Assembly: GCA_018830925.1 (NCBI GenBank)
Contig: JAHJRK010000420.1
Location: 1 to 39,908 of the forward strand
Source of the DNA: Pseudomonadota bacterium
GTDB lineage: Bacteria; Desulfobacterota; Desulfobacteria; Desulfobacterales; RPRI01
Length of the DNA: 39,908 bases
Direction: 5' to 3'
Shown piece after piece: positions 9,040 through 16,278 of the stretch (the stretch's first letter is position 1; the number at the start of each line of letters is the position of its first letter). The position numbers and the translations under genes were made by a program. The notes under the pieces are model-generated. The model worked only from the letters and a program-made list of their open reading frames with translations. It ran no database searches and was not told the origin of the DNA.

Positions 9040-9834
9040 ATGCTAAAAATCAGCAATGTTGAAGTAAAGTACAGCAACGTTATCCTGGTATTGAAGGGGG
9101 TTTCCCTGGAGGTGCCTGATGAGGCAGTGGTCTGTCTGCTGGGGGCCAATGGCGCCGGGAAGACCACCCTGATTCGCGCTGTCTCGGGCATGCTCAAGAC
9201 TCAGTTGGGAAAGGTGACAGACGGGGTCATTGAAATAGGTGGCCAGAGGGTCGAAAACCAGAGCCCTGAGGTCATAGCTGCCTTGAGGGTCGCCCAGGTC
9301 ATGGAGGGCAGAAGGGTGCTCGAACAACTTACCGTGGAGGAAAATCTGAAATTGGGGGGGTATATCGGTCCCGGAGGGAGCCGTCTAAAGGCCGATCTGG
9401 ACAGGGTCTATGACTACTTTCCCAGGCTCTGGGAGCTAAAGACCCGAACAAGCGGTTATATCTCCGGGGGCGAGCAGCAGATGGTGGTTATCGGCAGGGC
9501 ATTGATGACCCACCCGAAGCTAATGCTTCTGGATGAGCCCTCCCTGGGCCTTGCCCCGCTCATGGTAAAGAGCATCTATGAGGTTTTGGAGAGAATAAAC
9601 AGGGAGGAAAAAACCAGCATGCTCCTCGTTGAGCAGAATGCCAGGATTGCCCTGTCCATTGCGAGTTACGGGTATATAATGGAATCGGGGAGGATAGTGC
9701 TTGATGGTGCGGCTGAAAAGCTGAAAGATAACGAAGACGTGAAGGAGTTCTACTTAGGTCTCTCAGCTGTGGGCAAGAAGAAGAGTTACAAGGATGTCAA
9801 GCACTACAAACGAAGGAAGAGATGGCTGGGGTAG
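9040..9834 (+). CDS. livF: Branched-chain-type ABC transporter ATP-binding protein LivF
   Basis: I chose ATG 9040 (264 residues): the family begins MLKxxNVxVxY here and a G-rich ribosome binding site precedes it. The frame also opens at 8989, but that start lies inside the MITE. Walker A is GANGAGKT (35-42), the signature SGGEQQ is at about 142-147, and Walker B LMLLDEP is at about 161-167, followed by SLGLAP. The H-loop position reads LVEQN, normal for LivF. The basic tail KKKSYKDVKHYKRRKRWLG goes beyond the E. coli length. It completes the LivGHMKF set, but is separated from livK by the MITE, so its expression may have been altered by the insertion. Confidence 0.92.
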   Translation: MLKISNVEVKYSNVILVLKGVSLEVPDEAVVCLLGANGAGKTTLIRAVSGMLKTQLGKVTDGVIEIGGQRVENQSPEVIAALRVAQVMEGRRVLEQLTVEENLKLGGYIGPGGSRLKADLDRVYDYFPRLWELKTRTSGYISGGEQQMVVIGRALMTHPKLMLLDEPSLGLAPLMVKSIYEVLERINREEKTSMLLVEQNARIALSIASYGYIMESGRIVLDGAAEKLKDNEDVKEFYLGLSAVGKKKSYKDVKHYKRRKRWLG

Positions 9835-9897
9835 TGAACATCTGATCGCTGTTGATTTGTTTCCTGAATAGCAACAGGGGCAAAATGATTTTAGATG

Positions 9898-10018
9898 GAG
9901 CCAATTGCAAAACTCAATGAAACCTTCACCCAGGCAAAAGCCGGGGTCCGGAAAGCTTTGAAAAACCTGGATTCCTGCTTTCTCAGAAATGACGTTGAAG
10001 GACTTTTGCAAGAGGCTC
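9898..10018. mobile_element. MITE-like element, copy 2 (downstream of livF)
   Basis: This is a second 121-bp copy in the same orientation, exactly 1000 bases after copy 1 and 96-97% identical, with the same terminal inverted repeats. Flanks are GATG (9894-9897) and GATA (10019-10022), a weaker candidate target duplication. The inner part GGATTCCTGCTTTCTCAG-AAATGACG resembles a degenerate version of the GGATTCCCGC...GCGGGAATGACG repeats common in this bacterial group. Confidence 0.75.
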
Positions 10019-10170
10019 GATAGTTAGCCGATTTTGTTGATCCCGTTTGGTTCCAGGAACTGGTCACGCGGACGCGGTTCAGGCGCAGGATGTCTCTGTG
10101 TCAGGAACAGATTTCTGGATGTGATAGACGGGGAAAGTGCCCTTGATGAGCAACTTTGGATGTGATTACC

Positions 10171-10180
10171 ACTAATTAGT
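10171..10180. promoter_or_regulatory. Palindrome ACTAATTAGT before the citryl-CoA-lyase-like gene
   Basis: This 10-base perfect palindrome lies immediately upstream of TATAGAAT (about 10184-10191), a -10-like sequence, and about 30 bases before the gene start. No good -35 is seen, which is compatible with a regulated promoter. The CTAAT/ATTAG arms recur before the MaoC gene (11079-11092). Confidence 0.35.
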
Positions 10181-10208
10181 TTTTATAGAATTAATGAGGA
10201 GGCTTTTG

Positions 10209-10997
10209 ATGGACAGAGAGAAATCGATAACTGTACCTGGATATGAATCTGCAATAACTGATGTGGGATTTCATAAGATAAATATTCGCGGGTATCCACT
10301 CGCGGATATTATTCGAAAACTCACTTTCACGGAAGCGGTTTTCCTGACAATCAGGGGAGAACTGCCCACTGAAAAGCAGAAAAGGGTCATGGACGCGGTC
10401 CTTTGCGGTATCGTGGATCATGGATTGTTTGCGCCAACCAGCCTCGCTACAAGGGTGGTAGCCTCTGCTGCCCCTGATAGTATTATGCCTGGGGTTGCAG
10501 CAGGAATGCTTACGGTCGGTGCTGTGACGGTCTCGCCGCAGGATACGGCCGTCATTATAGAAGAAGCGCTAAGGATGGTTAAAGAGGAAGGCCTAAGCCA
10601 AAAAGAAGCGGCCACCAAGACCGTAGAAGACCATAAGGCCAAAAGGAAGAGGATGCCGGGACTCGGTCATCCCCTCCATCCAACAGGAGACCCCAGAGCC
10701 ATTGCACTGAAAGAGGTGGCCGTGGAAAATGGCGTGTGGGGAGAAAAGGGGGATATCTACGACGAGATCCACAAAGCATTTGGTGAGATAACCGGTAAAA
10801 AGTTTCCCATCAATATAGATGGGATGATGGGATGTGTTTTGAGCGAGTTAGGATTTGCACCCAAAGAGATGGCGGGAATTGCTGCGCTCTCATTTATGCC
10901 GGGGATGATTGCCCATGCAGTTGAGGAGAGTGAAACAATCAAGCTGCGGGTTGCCGAATGCAAATATACGGGAGTATCGGAGAGAAAGCTACCTTAG
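10209..10997 (+). CDS. Citrate synthase-family protein, citryl-CoA lyase-like
   Basis: This 262-residue protein starts at ATG 10209, six bases after AATGAGGAGG; an in-frame upstream start at 10194 would overlap that site. It is much shorter than citrate synthase (about 380-430 residues) and matches the small lyase branch that includes citryl-CoA lyase, which cleaves citryl-CoA to oxaloacetate and acetyl-CoA. The active-site loop MPGLGHPLHPTGDPRA keeps the GH and DPRA positions of citrate synthase (PGFGHRVYK-DPRA). SFMPGMIAHAVEE aligns with the conserved region containing AH. The true substrate could be another 3-hydroxy-3-carboxyacyl-CoA. It opens the catabolic block 10209-17043, where such a lyase would release acetyl-CoA from a branched hydroxy-acyl-CoA. 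Confidence 0.75.
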   Translation: MDREKSITVPGYESAITDVGFHKINIRGYPLADIIRKLTFTEAVFLTIRGELPTEKQKRVMDAVLCGIVDHGLFAPTSLATRVVASAAPDSIMPGVAAGMLTVGAVTVSPQDTAVIIEEALRMVKEEGLSQKEAATKTVEDHKAKRKRMPGLGHPLHPTGDPRAIALKEVAVENGVWGEKGDIYDEIHKAFGEITGKKFPINIDGMMGCVLSELGFAPKEMAGIAALSFMPGMIAHAVEESETIKLRVAECKYTGVSERKLP

Positions 10998-11078
10998 GGC
11001 TGAAGAACCAATCAAACGTGTAAGGCATAAATAAATGTACGTGATACGCCACGATATGTTGTGAAACGGGCATGCACC

Positions 11079-11092
11079 CTAATCGCAATTAG
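11079..11092. promoter_or_regulatory. Inverted repeat CTAAT-CGCA-ATTAG before the MaoC gene
   Basis: Perfect 5-bp arms lie 29 bases before the MaoC start, in a 123-base gap that otherwise shows no gene. Arm sequence and orientation match the palindrome before the lyase gene. This suggests a shared regulator, possibly the TetR protein encoded at 2044. Position and symmetry are the only evidence. Confidence 0.3.
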
Positions 11093-11120
11093 AAATCCTG
11101 TAAATGGGTAGGTGAATAAA

Positions 11121-11543
11121 ATGAGATATTTTGATGACTTTGAAATAGGAGAAAAAATAGTAACCAAGAGCAGGTCTATTACTGAGGCTGATATTGTGCT
11201 TTTTTCGGCATTTAGCGGTGACTGGCATCAGCTTCACACAGACATTGAATTTGCAAAGAAAGGGCCGTTCGGCGAGCGGATAGCACATGGCTTCCTTGTC
11301 CTTGCTGTGGCTTCCGGGTTGATGCCTCTCGGAGAAATGGCTGTTCTGGCCTTTTACGGAATGGACAAGGTCCGGTTTGTGGGGCCCACCAAAATAGGGG
11401 ATACAATCCATGTGGAGATGGAGGTCTTGGAGAAACAGGAAAAGGAAAAGGGCGGGGTTGTCTCTTTTAAGAGCAGTATAAGAAATCAAAAGGAAGAAGA
11501 CGTAGCTATTCTTACCATGAAGGTAGCACTACACAAGAAATAG
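11121..11543 (+). CDS. MaoC-like (R)-hydratase / dehydratase
   Basis: This 140-residue single hotdog domain probably starts at ATG 11121, with TAGGTG six bases upstream; a GTG at 11112 is an alternative. The hydratase-2 active-site motif is recognisable: the segment ADIVLFSAFSGDWHQLHTD with AHGFL shortly after supplies the Asp and His of the 'D-x4-H' dyad used to hydrate enoyl-CoA. MaoC proteins act on CoA thioesters with (R)-specificity. It lies 13 bases before the oxidoreductase gene and is co-directional with the whole block. It may provide the hydration step otherwise missing, since no crotonase-fold enzyme occurs in the window. Confidence 0.88.
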   Translation: MRYFDDFEIGEKIVTKSRSITEADIVLFSAFSGDWHQLHTDIEFAKKGPFGERIAHGFLVLAVASGLMPLGEMAVLAFYGMDKVRFVGPTKIGDTIHVEMEVLEKQEKEKGGVVSFKSSIRNQKEEDVAILTMKVALHKK

Positions 11544-11556
11544 GGGACACAAGACG

Positions 11557-13494
11557 ATGACAGCGCTAAAATATCTCTTTTCACCCATAAAGATCGGGGC
11601 TATGGAGGTGAAAAACAGATTGGTTATGCCCCCAATGGGTATCAATTTCGGTGTTGATGAGGGGGGATACGTCACTGACCAGCTCAAGGCGTATTTTGCT
11701 GCAAGGGCTAAGGGCGGGACCGGCATGATGATCGTAGGAGGGGCCGCTGTTCACCCCACAGGGCTGGATCTCCCCAAACTGCCGCGAATCTGGGCTGACG
11801 AGTATATCCCGGCATTCAGGGAGATGACCGATGCAATTCATCAATATGACGTGAAATTCGGGATACAGCTACTTCACGGCGGAAGGCAGTGTTACCACGG
11901 CAAAGGGGTTGCGCCCTCTCCCCTCCCGGCCCAGGGGGTGGTCAGAGGGACGCCCCGGGAACTTACAATACCAGAGATCGGGGAGATGGTGGAGGCTTTC
12001 GGAGACTCTGCCCGCAGGAGCGAGGAAGCGGGTTTTGATTTCGTTGAAATTCACGGGGCTCACGGCTATCTGGTGACGCAGTTTTTGGCCTTGAATTCCA
12101 ATAAAAGAGAAGACGCATATGGCGGTTCTTTTGAAAACAGGATCCGATTCCTGCTGGAGGCCGTCAGAGATATCAAGAAAAAAACGAGCCCTGATTTTCC
12201 ATTAGGGATCAGAATAAACGGTGATGACTTCATCAAGGATGGATGGATTATTGAAGACGCCAAACGGATTGCCCCCATTCTTGAGAGGGAGGGCGCAGCA
12301 TACCTCCATATTACAGCGGGCATTTATGGATCCTACCCGCCAGGCATAAGTATTCCATCCATGTATGCCAGGCAAGGGGTCTTTATTCACTTGGCCGAAG
12401 AGATCAAAAAGGTGGTGTCGATCCCTGTAATAGGCGTGGGGAGAATAAAGAATCCTGAACATGCAGATCGCATCATCAAAGAAGGGAGGGCCGACATGAT
12501 CTCCATGGGCCGTGCCCATCTGGCGGACCCCGAACTGTCTAATAAGGCCAGGATGGGCAACATTGCAGATATCAGACCTTGCCTCGGCTGCTGTCTGGGT
12601 TGTGCGCACAATGTCTTTTCTCTGGAAGCCGCCACCTGTGTGATGAATCCCGAAGTAAACAGGGAATATCTGTTCAAGGGCCATGAGAAAGTCGCAAACC
12701 CAAAGAAAATATTGGTCATTGGCGCAGGCCCTTCTGGTTTGGCCGTATCGAGACTGGCAGCCATTCGCGGTCATAAAGTCATAGTATGCGAGCAGAAGAT
12801 GCATGTCGGTGGCATGTTGCGGCTAGCCTCTATACCGCCCGGGCGTTCAGAGTTTATGGAACTTATCGACTACTATCAAAGGGAACTGGAAAAGCTGTGC
12901 GTTGAGATAAGATTGAATGTGCTGATTGACGATGACCTTGTAGATTCAATTAAACCGGATACAATCGTTCTTGCTACGGGGAGTCTTCCCGAGATGCCGC
13001 AGATCGAGGGGCTCTTTGATACCGATATGGATATCCATACCGTAGTCGAGGTGCTCAAAGGGGAGGTGAGTCTTGGTGACAGAGTGATTGTACTGGGCGG
13101 AAATCAGGTGGGGCTTGAAACTGCGGATTTCCTGGCCGGAAAGGGCAAGGAGGTGGTGGTCCTCCATAGAGACGGGCATTTTGCAATAGAAATGGCGGCC
13201 AATGACAGGGTTTTTTTGATAGAAAGGCTGAAGCAGCAAAATGTCAAACGCTACAAAGAGGTTTCCATAAAGCGATTTTTGCCCCAGGGAGTTCTTTTTC
13301 GAGTGGGGGATAAAGAGATCAGGCTTGACCATTTTGAGGACATGGTTCTTTCAGAGGGGATGAGATCCATCAGGACTCTGGCAGATCTTTTCAAGAGGAA
13401 AGGGCTGGAAGTCTACTTTATCGGAGATGCCAAAAACCCGAGGTCTCTTCTGGAATCCCAGAGTGAAGCGGATGAGCTGGGTCGCTCTATCTAA
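11557..13494 (+). CDS. Fe-S/FMN/FAD NADH:flavin oxidoreductase (2,4-dienoyl-CoA reductase / 2-enoate reductase family)
   Basis: This 645-residue three-domain enzyme has an old-yellow-enzyme TIM barrel at about 1-340, beginning LFSPIKIGAMEVKNRLVMPP. Y171 lies in HGYLVTQFL, matching the catalytic Tyr of E. coli FadH. A [4Fe-4S] motif C342-x2-C345-x3-C349-x11-C361 has exactly the FadH spacing. FAD and NAD(P)H folds follow (VIGAGPSGLAVSRLA, then VIVLGGNQVGLETADF). The loop that carries FadH His252 (TGIGWHE) reads TAGIYGS here, so that acid/base residue seems absent; my alignment is by eye. Relatives include BaiCD/BaiH and 2-enoate reductase, which reduce C=C bonds next to a carbonyl. It lies between MaoC and AbfD1, suggesting an unsaturated intermediate. 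Confidence 0.88.
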   Translation: MTALKYLFSPIKIGAMEVKNRLVMPPMGINFGVDEGGYVTDQLKAYFAARAKGGTGMMIVGGAAVHPTGLDLPKLPRIWADEYIPAFREMTDAIHQYDVKFGIQLLHGGRQCYHGKGVAPSPLPAQGVVRGTPRELTIPEIGEMVEAFGDSARRSEEAGFDFVEIHGAHGYLVTQFLALNSNKREDAYGGSFENRIRFLLEAVRDIKKKTSPDFPLGIRINGDDFIKDGWIIEDAKRIAPILEREGAAYLHITAGIYGSYPPGISIPSMYARQGVFIHLAEEIKKVVSIPVIGVGRIKNPEHADRIIKEGRADMISMGRAHLADPELSNKARMGNIADIRPCLGCCLGCAHNVFSLEAATCVMNPEVNREYLFKGHEKVANPKKILVIGAGPSGLAVSRLAAIRGHKVIVCEQKMHVGGMLRLASIPPGRSEFMELIDYYQRELEKLCVEIRLNVLIDDDLVDSIKPDTIVLATGSLPEMPQIEGLFDTDMDIHTVVEVLKGEVSLGDRVIVLGGNQVGLETADFLAGKGKEVVVLHRDGHFAIEMAANDRVFLIERLKQQNVKRYKEVSIKRFLPQGVLFRVGDKEIRLDHFEDMVLSEGMRSIRTLADLFKRKGLEVYFIGDAKNPRSLLESQSEADELGRSI

Positions 13495-13539
13495 GGTGTG
13501 ATCGTTGGAAGACATTATCGAATTATAGGAGATATAGAG

Positions 13540-14967
13540 ATGAGAACGGCAGTGCAATATTACGAGGACATAGGTAAGCTAAGAAACAACGTGTATGTGA
13601 GTGGCAAGAAGGTTGGTCGTCATGATCCCATCTTCGAGAAATCCCTGAATGTGATAAGATGTACTTTTAATGCCGTGGATGATCCTGATCTGCGGCCACT
13701 TGTTGTTGTAAAGTCTGAAGTTGACGGCCGCGAGATCAATCGCTTCAACCACACGCACCGGAGCGTCCAGGATCTGTTGAATAAACAGGAAATGACAAGG
13801 AAATTGTGTTGGAAAAGCGGTAGCTGCATTCAGAGATGCATGGGCACGGACGCCCTCAATGCTGTGGGGGTCGTATCGAGAGAGATAGATGAGGCAAAGG
13901 GGACGGAATATCATAAAAACTTTCTGGTGTTTCTTAAGCATTTTCAGGAAAACGACCTGATCGGCAATGCGGCCCAGACAGATGTCAAAGGAGACCGCAG
14001 CAAGCGGCCCCATGAGCAGGAAGACCTTGACCTCTATCTTCGTGTGGTTGAGAAGAGGTCCGATGGAATAGTCGTGAGGGGCGCAAAGGCGCATAATACG
14101 ACTGGTCCCTACGCTGAAGAAATTATTGTTCTTCCCACGCGGGCGCTGACGAAGGAAGAAGGGGCTTGGGCCGTCGCCTTTGCCATCCCGGCTGATACTG
14201 AAGGCATAAAACTGGTGTGCAGGGTCAGCTCCATGCGCGAGCGCAAACATCTCTCTGCCCCTGGTAGCGAGTTCGGCATGTCCGATTCCATGACGATTTT
14301 TGATGATGTCTTTATTCCATGGGAGAGGGTATTCATGTGCGGGGAGTGGGAGTTCGGCGCCCGAATGGCCTTGTTGTTTGCCAATTACCATCGGCATACC
14401 TACTGCGGCTGCAAACCGGCTGTAACTGATATTATTATGGGTCTAACTGCCCTGGTCGCCGACTATAACGGCATTGGCAAGGCCCCCCATGTTGTGGATG
14501 ACATATCAGAGCTTATGATTCTGGCCGAACTGGTCTTTGCCGCCGGGATTGCCGCTTCAGTCAAGGGGAAAGAGTCTTTATCAGGAATTTATGAACCTGC
14601 CTTCATTTACTCAAATGCTGGTCGCTATATCGCCGGCGAAAATATCTACCACGAGTATGAAATACTTGCAAAGGTAGCTGGAGGGTTCCCTGCAACCATT
14701 CCTTTTGAAGATGACTGGTACAGTGAAGAGACGGGCGATCTTCTCCATAAATATATCATGCGCAACCCTTCTGTTTCCGCTGAGGACCAGCATCGTCTCT
14801 TCAGATTTATCTCCGATTATAGCTGTTCAGCTATTGCGGGGGTCTACCAGTACGCCGGAGTCCATGGAGGGGGATCGCCGATTATGGAAAAGATTGGAAT
14901 CAGGACCAACTATGACCTTGAGCTGAGAAAGAAAATTGCAAAGAATCTGGCGGGTATCAAGAGCTGA
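13540..14967 (+). CDS. AbfD/HpaB-family flavo-Fe-S dehydratase, divergent (AbfD1)
   Basis: This 475-residue protein starts at ATG 13540 behind AGGAG; the frame opens at GTG 13498 but the family start is MRTAVQYYEDI. It aligns end to end with 4-hydroxybutyryl-CoA dehydratase of Clostridium aminobutyricum. The [4Fe-4S] ligands C99, C103, H292 and C299 correspond to C96, C100, H284 and C291. T190, Y296 and K300 are also kept (T187, Y288, K292). Two key residues differ: Glu257 is Asp249, and catalytic Glu455 is Ala439 (QYAGVHGGGSP instead of RTESMHGAGSP). It should bind FAD and the cluster, but canonical 4-hydroxybutyryl-CoA dehydration or vinylacetyl-CoA isomerisation is doubtful. It lies between the Fe-S oxidoreductase and an acyl-CoA dehydrogenase. 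Substrate unknown. Confidence 0.85.
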   Translation: MRTAVQYYEDIGKLRNNVYVSGKKVGRHDPIFEKSLNVIRCTFNAVDDPDLRPLVVVKSEVDGREINRFNHTHRSVQDLLNKQEMTRKLCWKSGSCIQRCMGTDALNAVGVVSREIDEAKGTEYHKNFLVFLKHFQENDLIGNAAQTDVKGDRSKRPHEQEDLDLYLRVVEKRSDGIVVRGAKAHNTTGPYAEEIIVLPTRALTKEEGAWAVAFAIPADTEGIKLVCRVSSMRERKHLSAPGSEFGMSDSMTIFDDVFIPWERVFMCGEWEFGARMALLFANYHRHTYCGCKPAVTDIIMGLTALVADYNGIGKAPHVVDDISELMILAELVFAAGIAASVKGKESLSGIYEPAFIYSNAGRYIAGENIYHEYEILAKVAGGFPATIPFEDDWYSEETGDLLHKYIMRNPSVSAEDQHRLFRFISDYSCSAIAGVYQYAGVHGGGSPIMEKIGIRTNYDLELRKKIAKNLAGIKS

Positions 14968-15049
14968 TGACTGAATTCTATTTTCGATCCAGCAGGAACA
15001 GATACTTTGGCCAACATTGAGAACCACGACTCTTTTTGAAGGAGACGAG

Positions 15050-16234
15050 ATGCTGTTTGAAAAAGTAGACCGTGACGAGTATACGCAGGATCAGCGCATT
15101 ATGGCCGATTTTGTAGGCAAGCTTGCCAATCGGTATGGCCGGGAATACTGGCTTGCCAAGGCGGAGAAAAAGGAATTTCCACAGGAGATGTGGGATGAAA
15201 TCGCCGATAATGGGTATTTTGGACTTGTCATTCCTGAGGAATATGGTGGCGCAAGCCTCTCTTTCAGTGATATGAGAGTATTTTTGGAGGAGCTTGCGAA
15301 AAAAGGCCTGTTTACTCTCCATTTTGTAAGCTTTTTCATGGATAGTATTATGCTCCTGCATGGAAGCGAAGCTCTGAAAAGGGAATACCTCCCCCAGATG
15401 GCCCGAGGCACATATTTCAGCTTTGCGCTGACCGAGCCTGATGCGGGAACAAACTCCTTGCGGATAAGGACAGCTGCTATAAGGGATGGGGATTCATATC
15501 GGATTAATGGTCAAAAGCTATTTATTACCGGCGCAGACGAATCAAAATATATGCTCCTTGTAGCTCGAACAATGCCTTTCAACGAAGATAGCAGGGAGGC
15601 AAGAAAGAACGGGATCAGCCTGTTTGTCCTCGATTCACACGCTGAAGGCATATCCATGCAGACCCAGGACATTGACATCGTTACACCTGATAAGCAATAT
15701 ACCGTGTTTTTTGACGACGTCAAAGTGCCTGCAAAAGATCTGATCGGGAAAGAAAATATGGGTTTTTCTTACCTGCTCTCAGGTCTCAATCTTGAGAGAG
15801 TGATCATCTCCTGTTTTGCTCTCGGGATGGGAAAATATGTACTTGAAAAGGCCGTTAATTATTCGCGTGAGAGGAATATCTTCGGCGATCCCATCGGCAA
15901 GTACCAAGGGGTACAGCATCCCCTGAGCCGCGCCTTTATCGGGCTTCAATTGGCCAGCCTCGCAAACCGGAAGGCATCTCAGGCTCTGGATGGCGGCGAA
16001 AACTCCGGCATAACGGGGATGTATGCCAATATGGCAAAACTTGCCTCCAGTGAGGCGGCCTTTCATGCGTGTGATGCAGCCATACAGGTACATGGTGGTT
16101 ATGGCCTTACCAAGGAATATGACGTAATTAATTTTTCCAATGCAATACGTGCCCTTCGGATTGCCCCTGTCAACAATGAAATGATTCTCAACTATATTGG
16201 GGAGCATTTCCTGGGTCTACCAAGAAGTTATTGA
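15050..16234 (+). CDS. Acyl-CoA dehydrogenase
   Basis: This 394-residue flavoprotein starts at ATG 15050 behind GAAGGAG. Typical segments are FALTEPDAGTNSLRIRT (FAD/substrate region), YRINGQKLFITGADESKYML, and AIQVHGGYGLTKEYDVINF. The usual C-terminal catalytic Glu (E376 of medium-chain dehydrogenase, in YEGTSEIQ) is absent: the equivalent stretch reads IAPVNNEMI, with Pro373 at that place. However GLNLERVII (E249) matches the position of the catalytic Glu of isovaleryl-CoA dehydrogenase (DLERLVL), so the base may sit on the other helix. This points to a branched, cyclic or otherwise unusual acyl-CoA. A different oxidation state change, such as reduction with an electron-transferring flavoprotein, is possible. 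No etfAB genes are in the window. Confidence 0.85.
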   Translation: MLFEKVDRDEYTQDQRIMADFVGKLANRYGREYWLAKAEKKEFPQEMWDEIADNGYFGLVIPEEYGGASLSFSDMRVFLEELAKKGLFTLHFVSFFMDSIMLLHGSEALKREYLPQMARGTYFSFALTEPDAGTNSLRIRTAAIRDGDSYRINGQKLFITGADESKYMLLVARTMPFNEDSREARKNGISLFVLDSHAEGISMQTQDIDIVTPDKQYTVFFDDVKVPAKDLIGKENMGFSYLLSGLNLERVIISCFALGMGKYVLEKAVNYSRERNIFGDPIGKYQGVQHPLSRAFIGLQLASLANRKASQALDGGENSGITGMYANMAKLASSEAAFHACDAAIQVHGGYGLTKEYDVINFSNAIRALRIAPVNNEMILNYIGEHFLGLPRSY

Positions 16235-16278
16235 CATAAAGCTTATGTTATCAAGTGCGGTTGAGAGAGGAAATAAGA

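Noticed and set aside
8409-9197. 262-codon minus-strand frame across livK, the MITE and livF
   Set aside because: It runs antisense through two convincing genes and a non-coding element, so it is not a gene.
13579-14397. 272-codon minus-strand frame inside AbfD1
   Set aside because: It is antisense to a gene with a complete Fe-S ligand set; no family resemblance.
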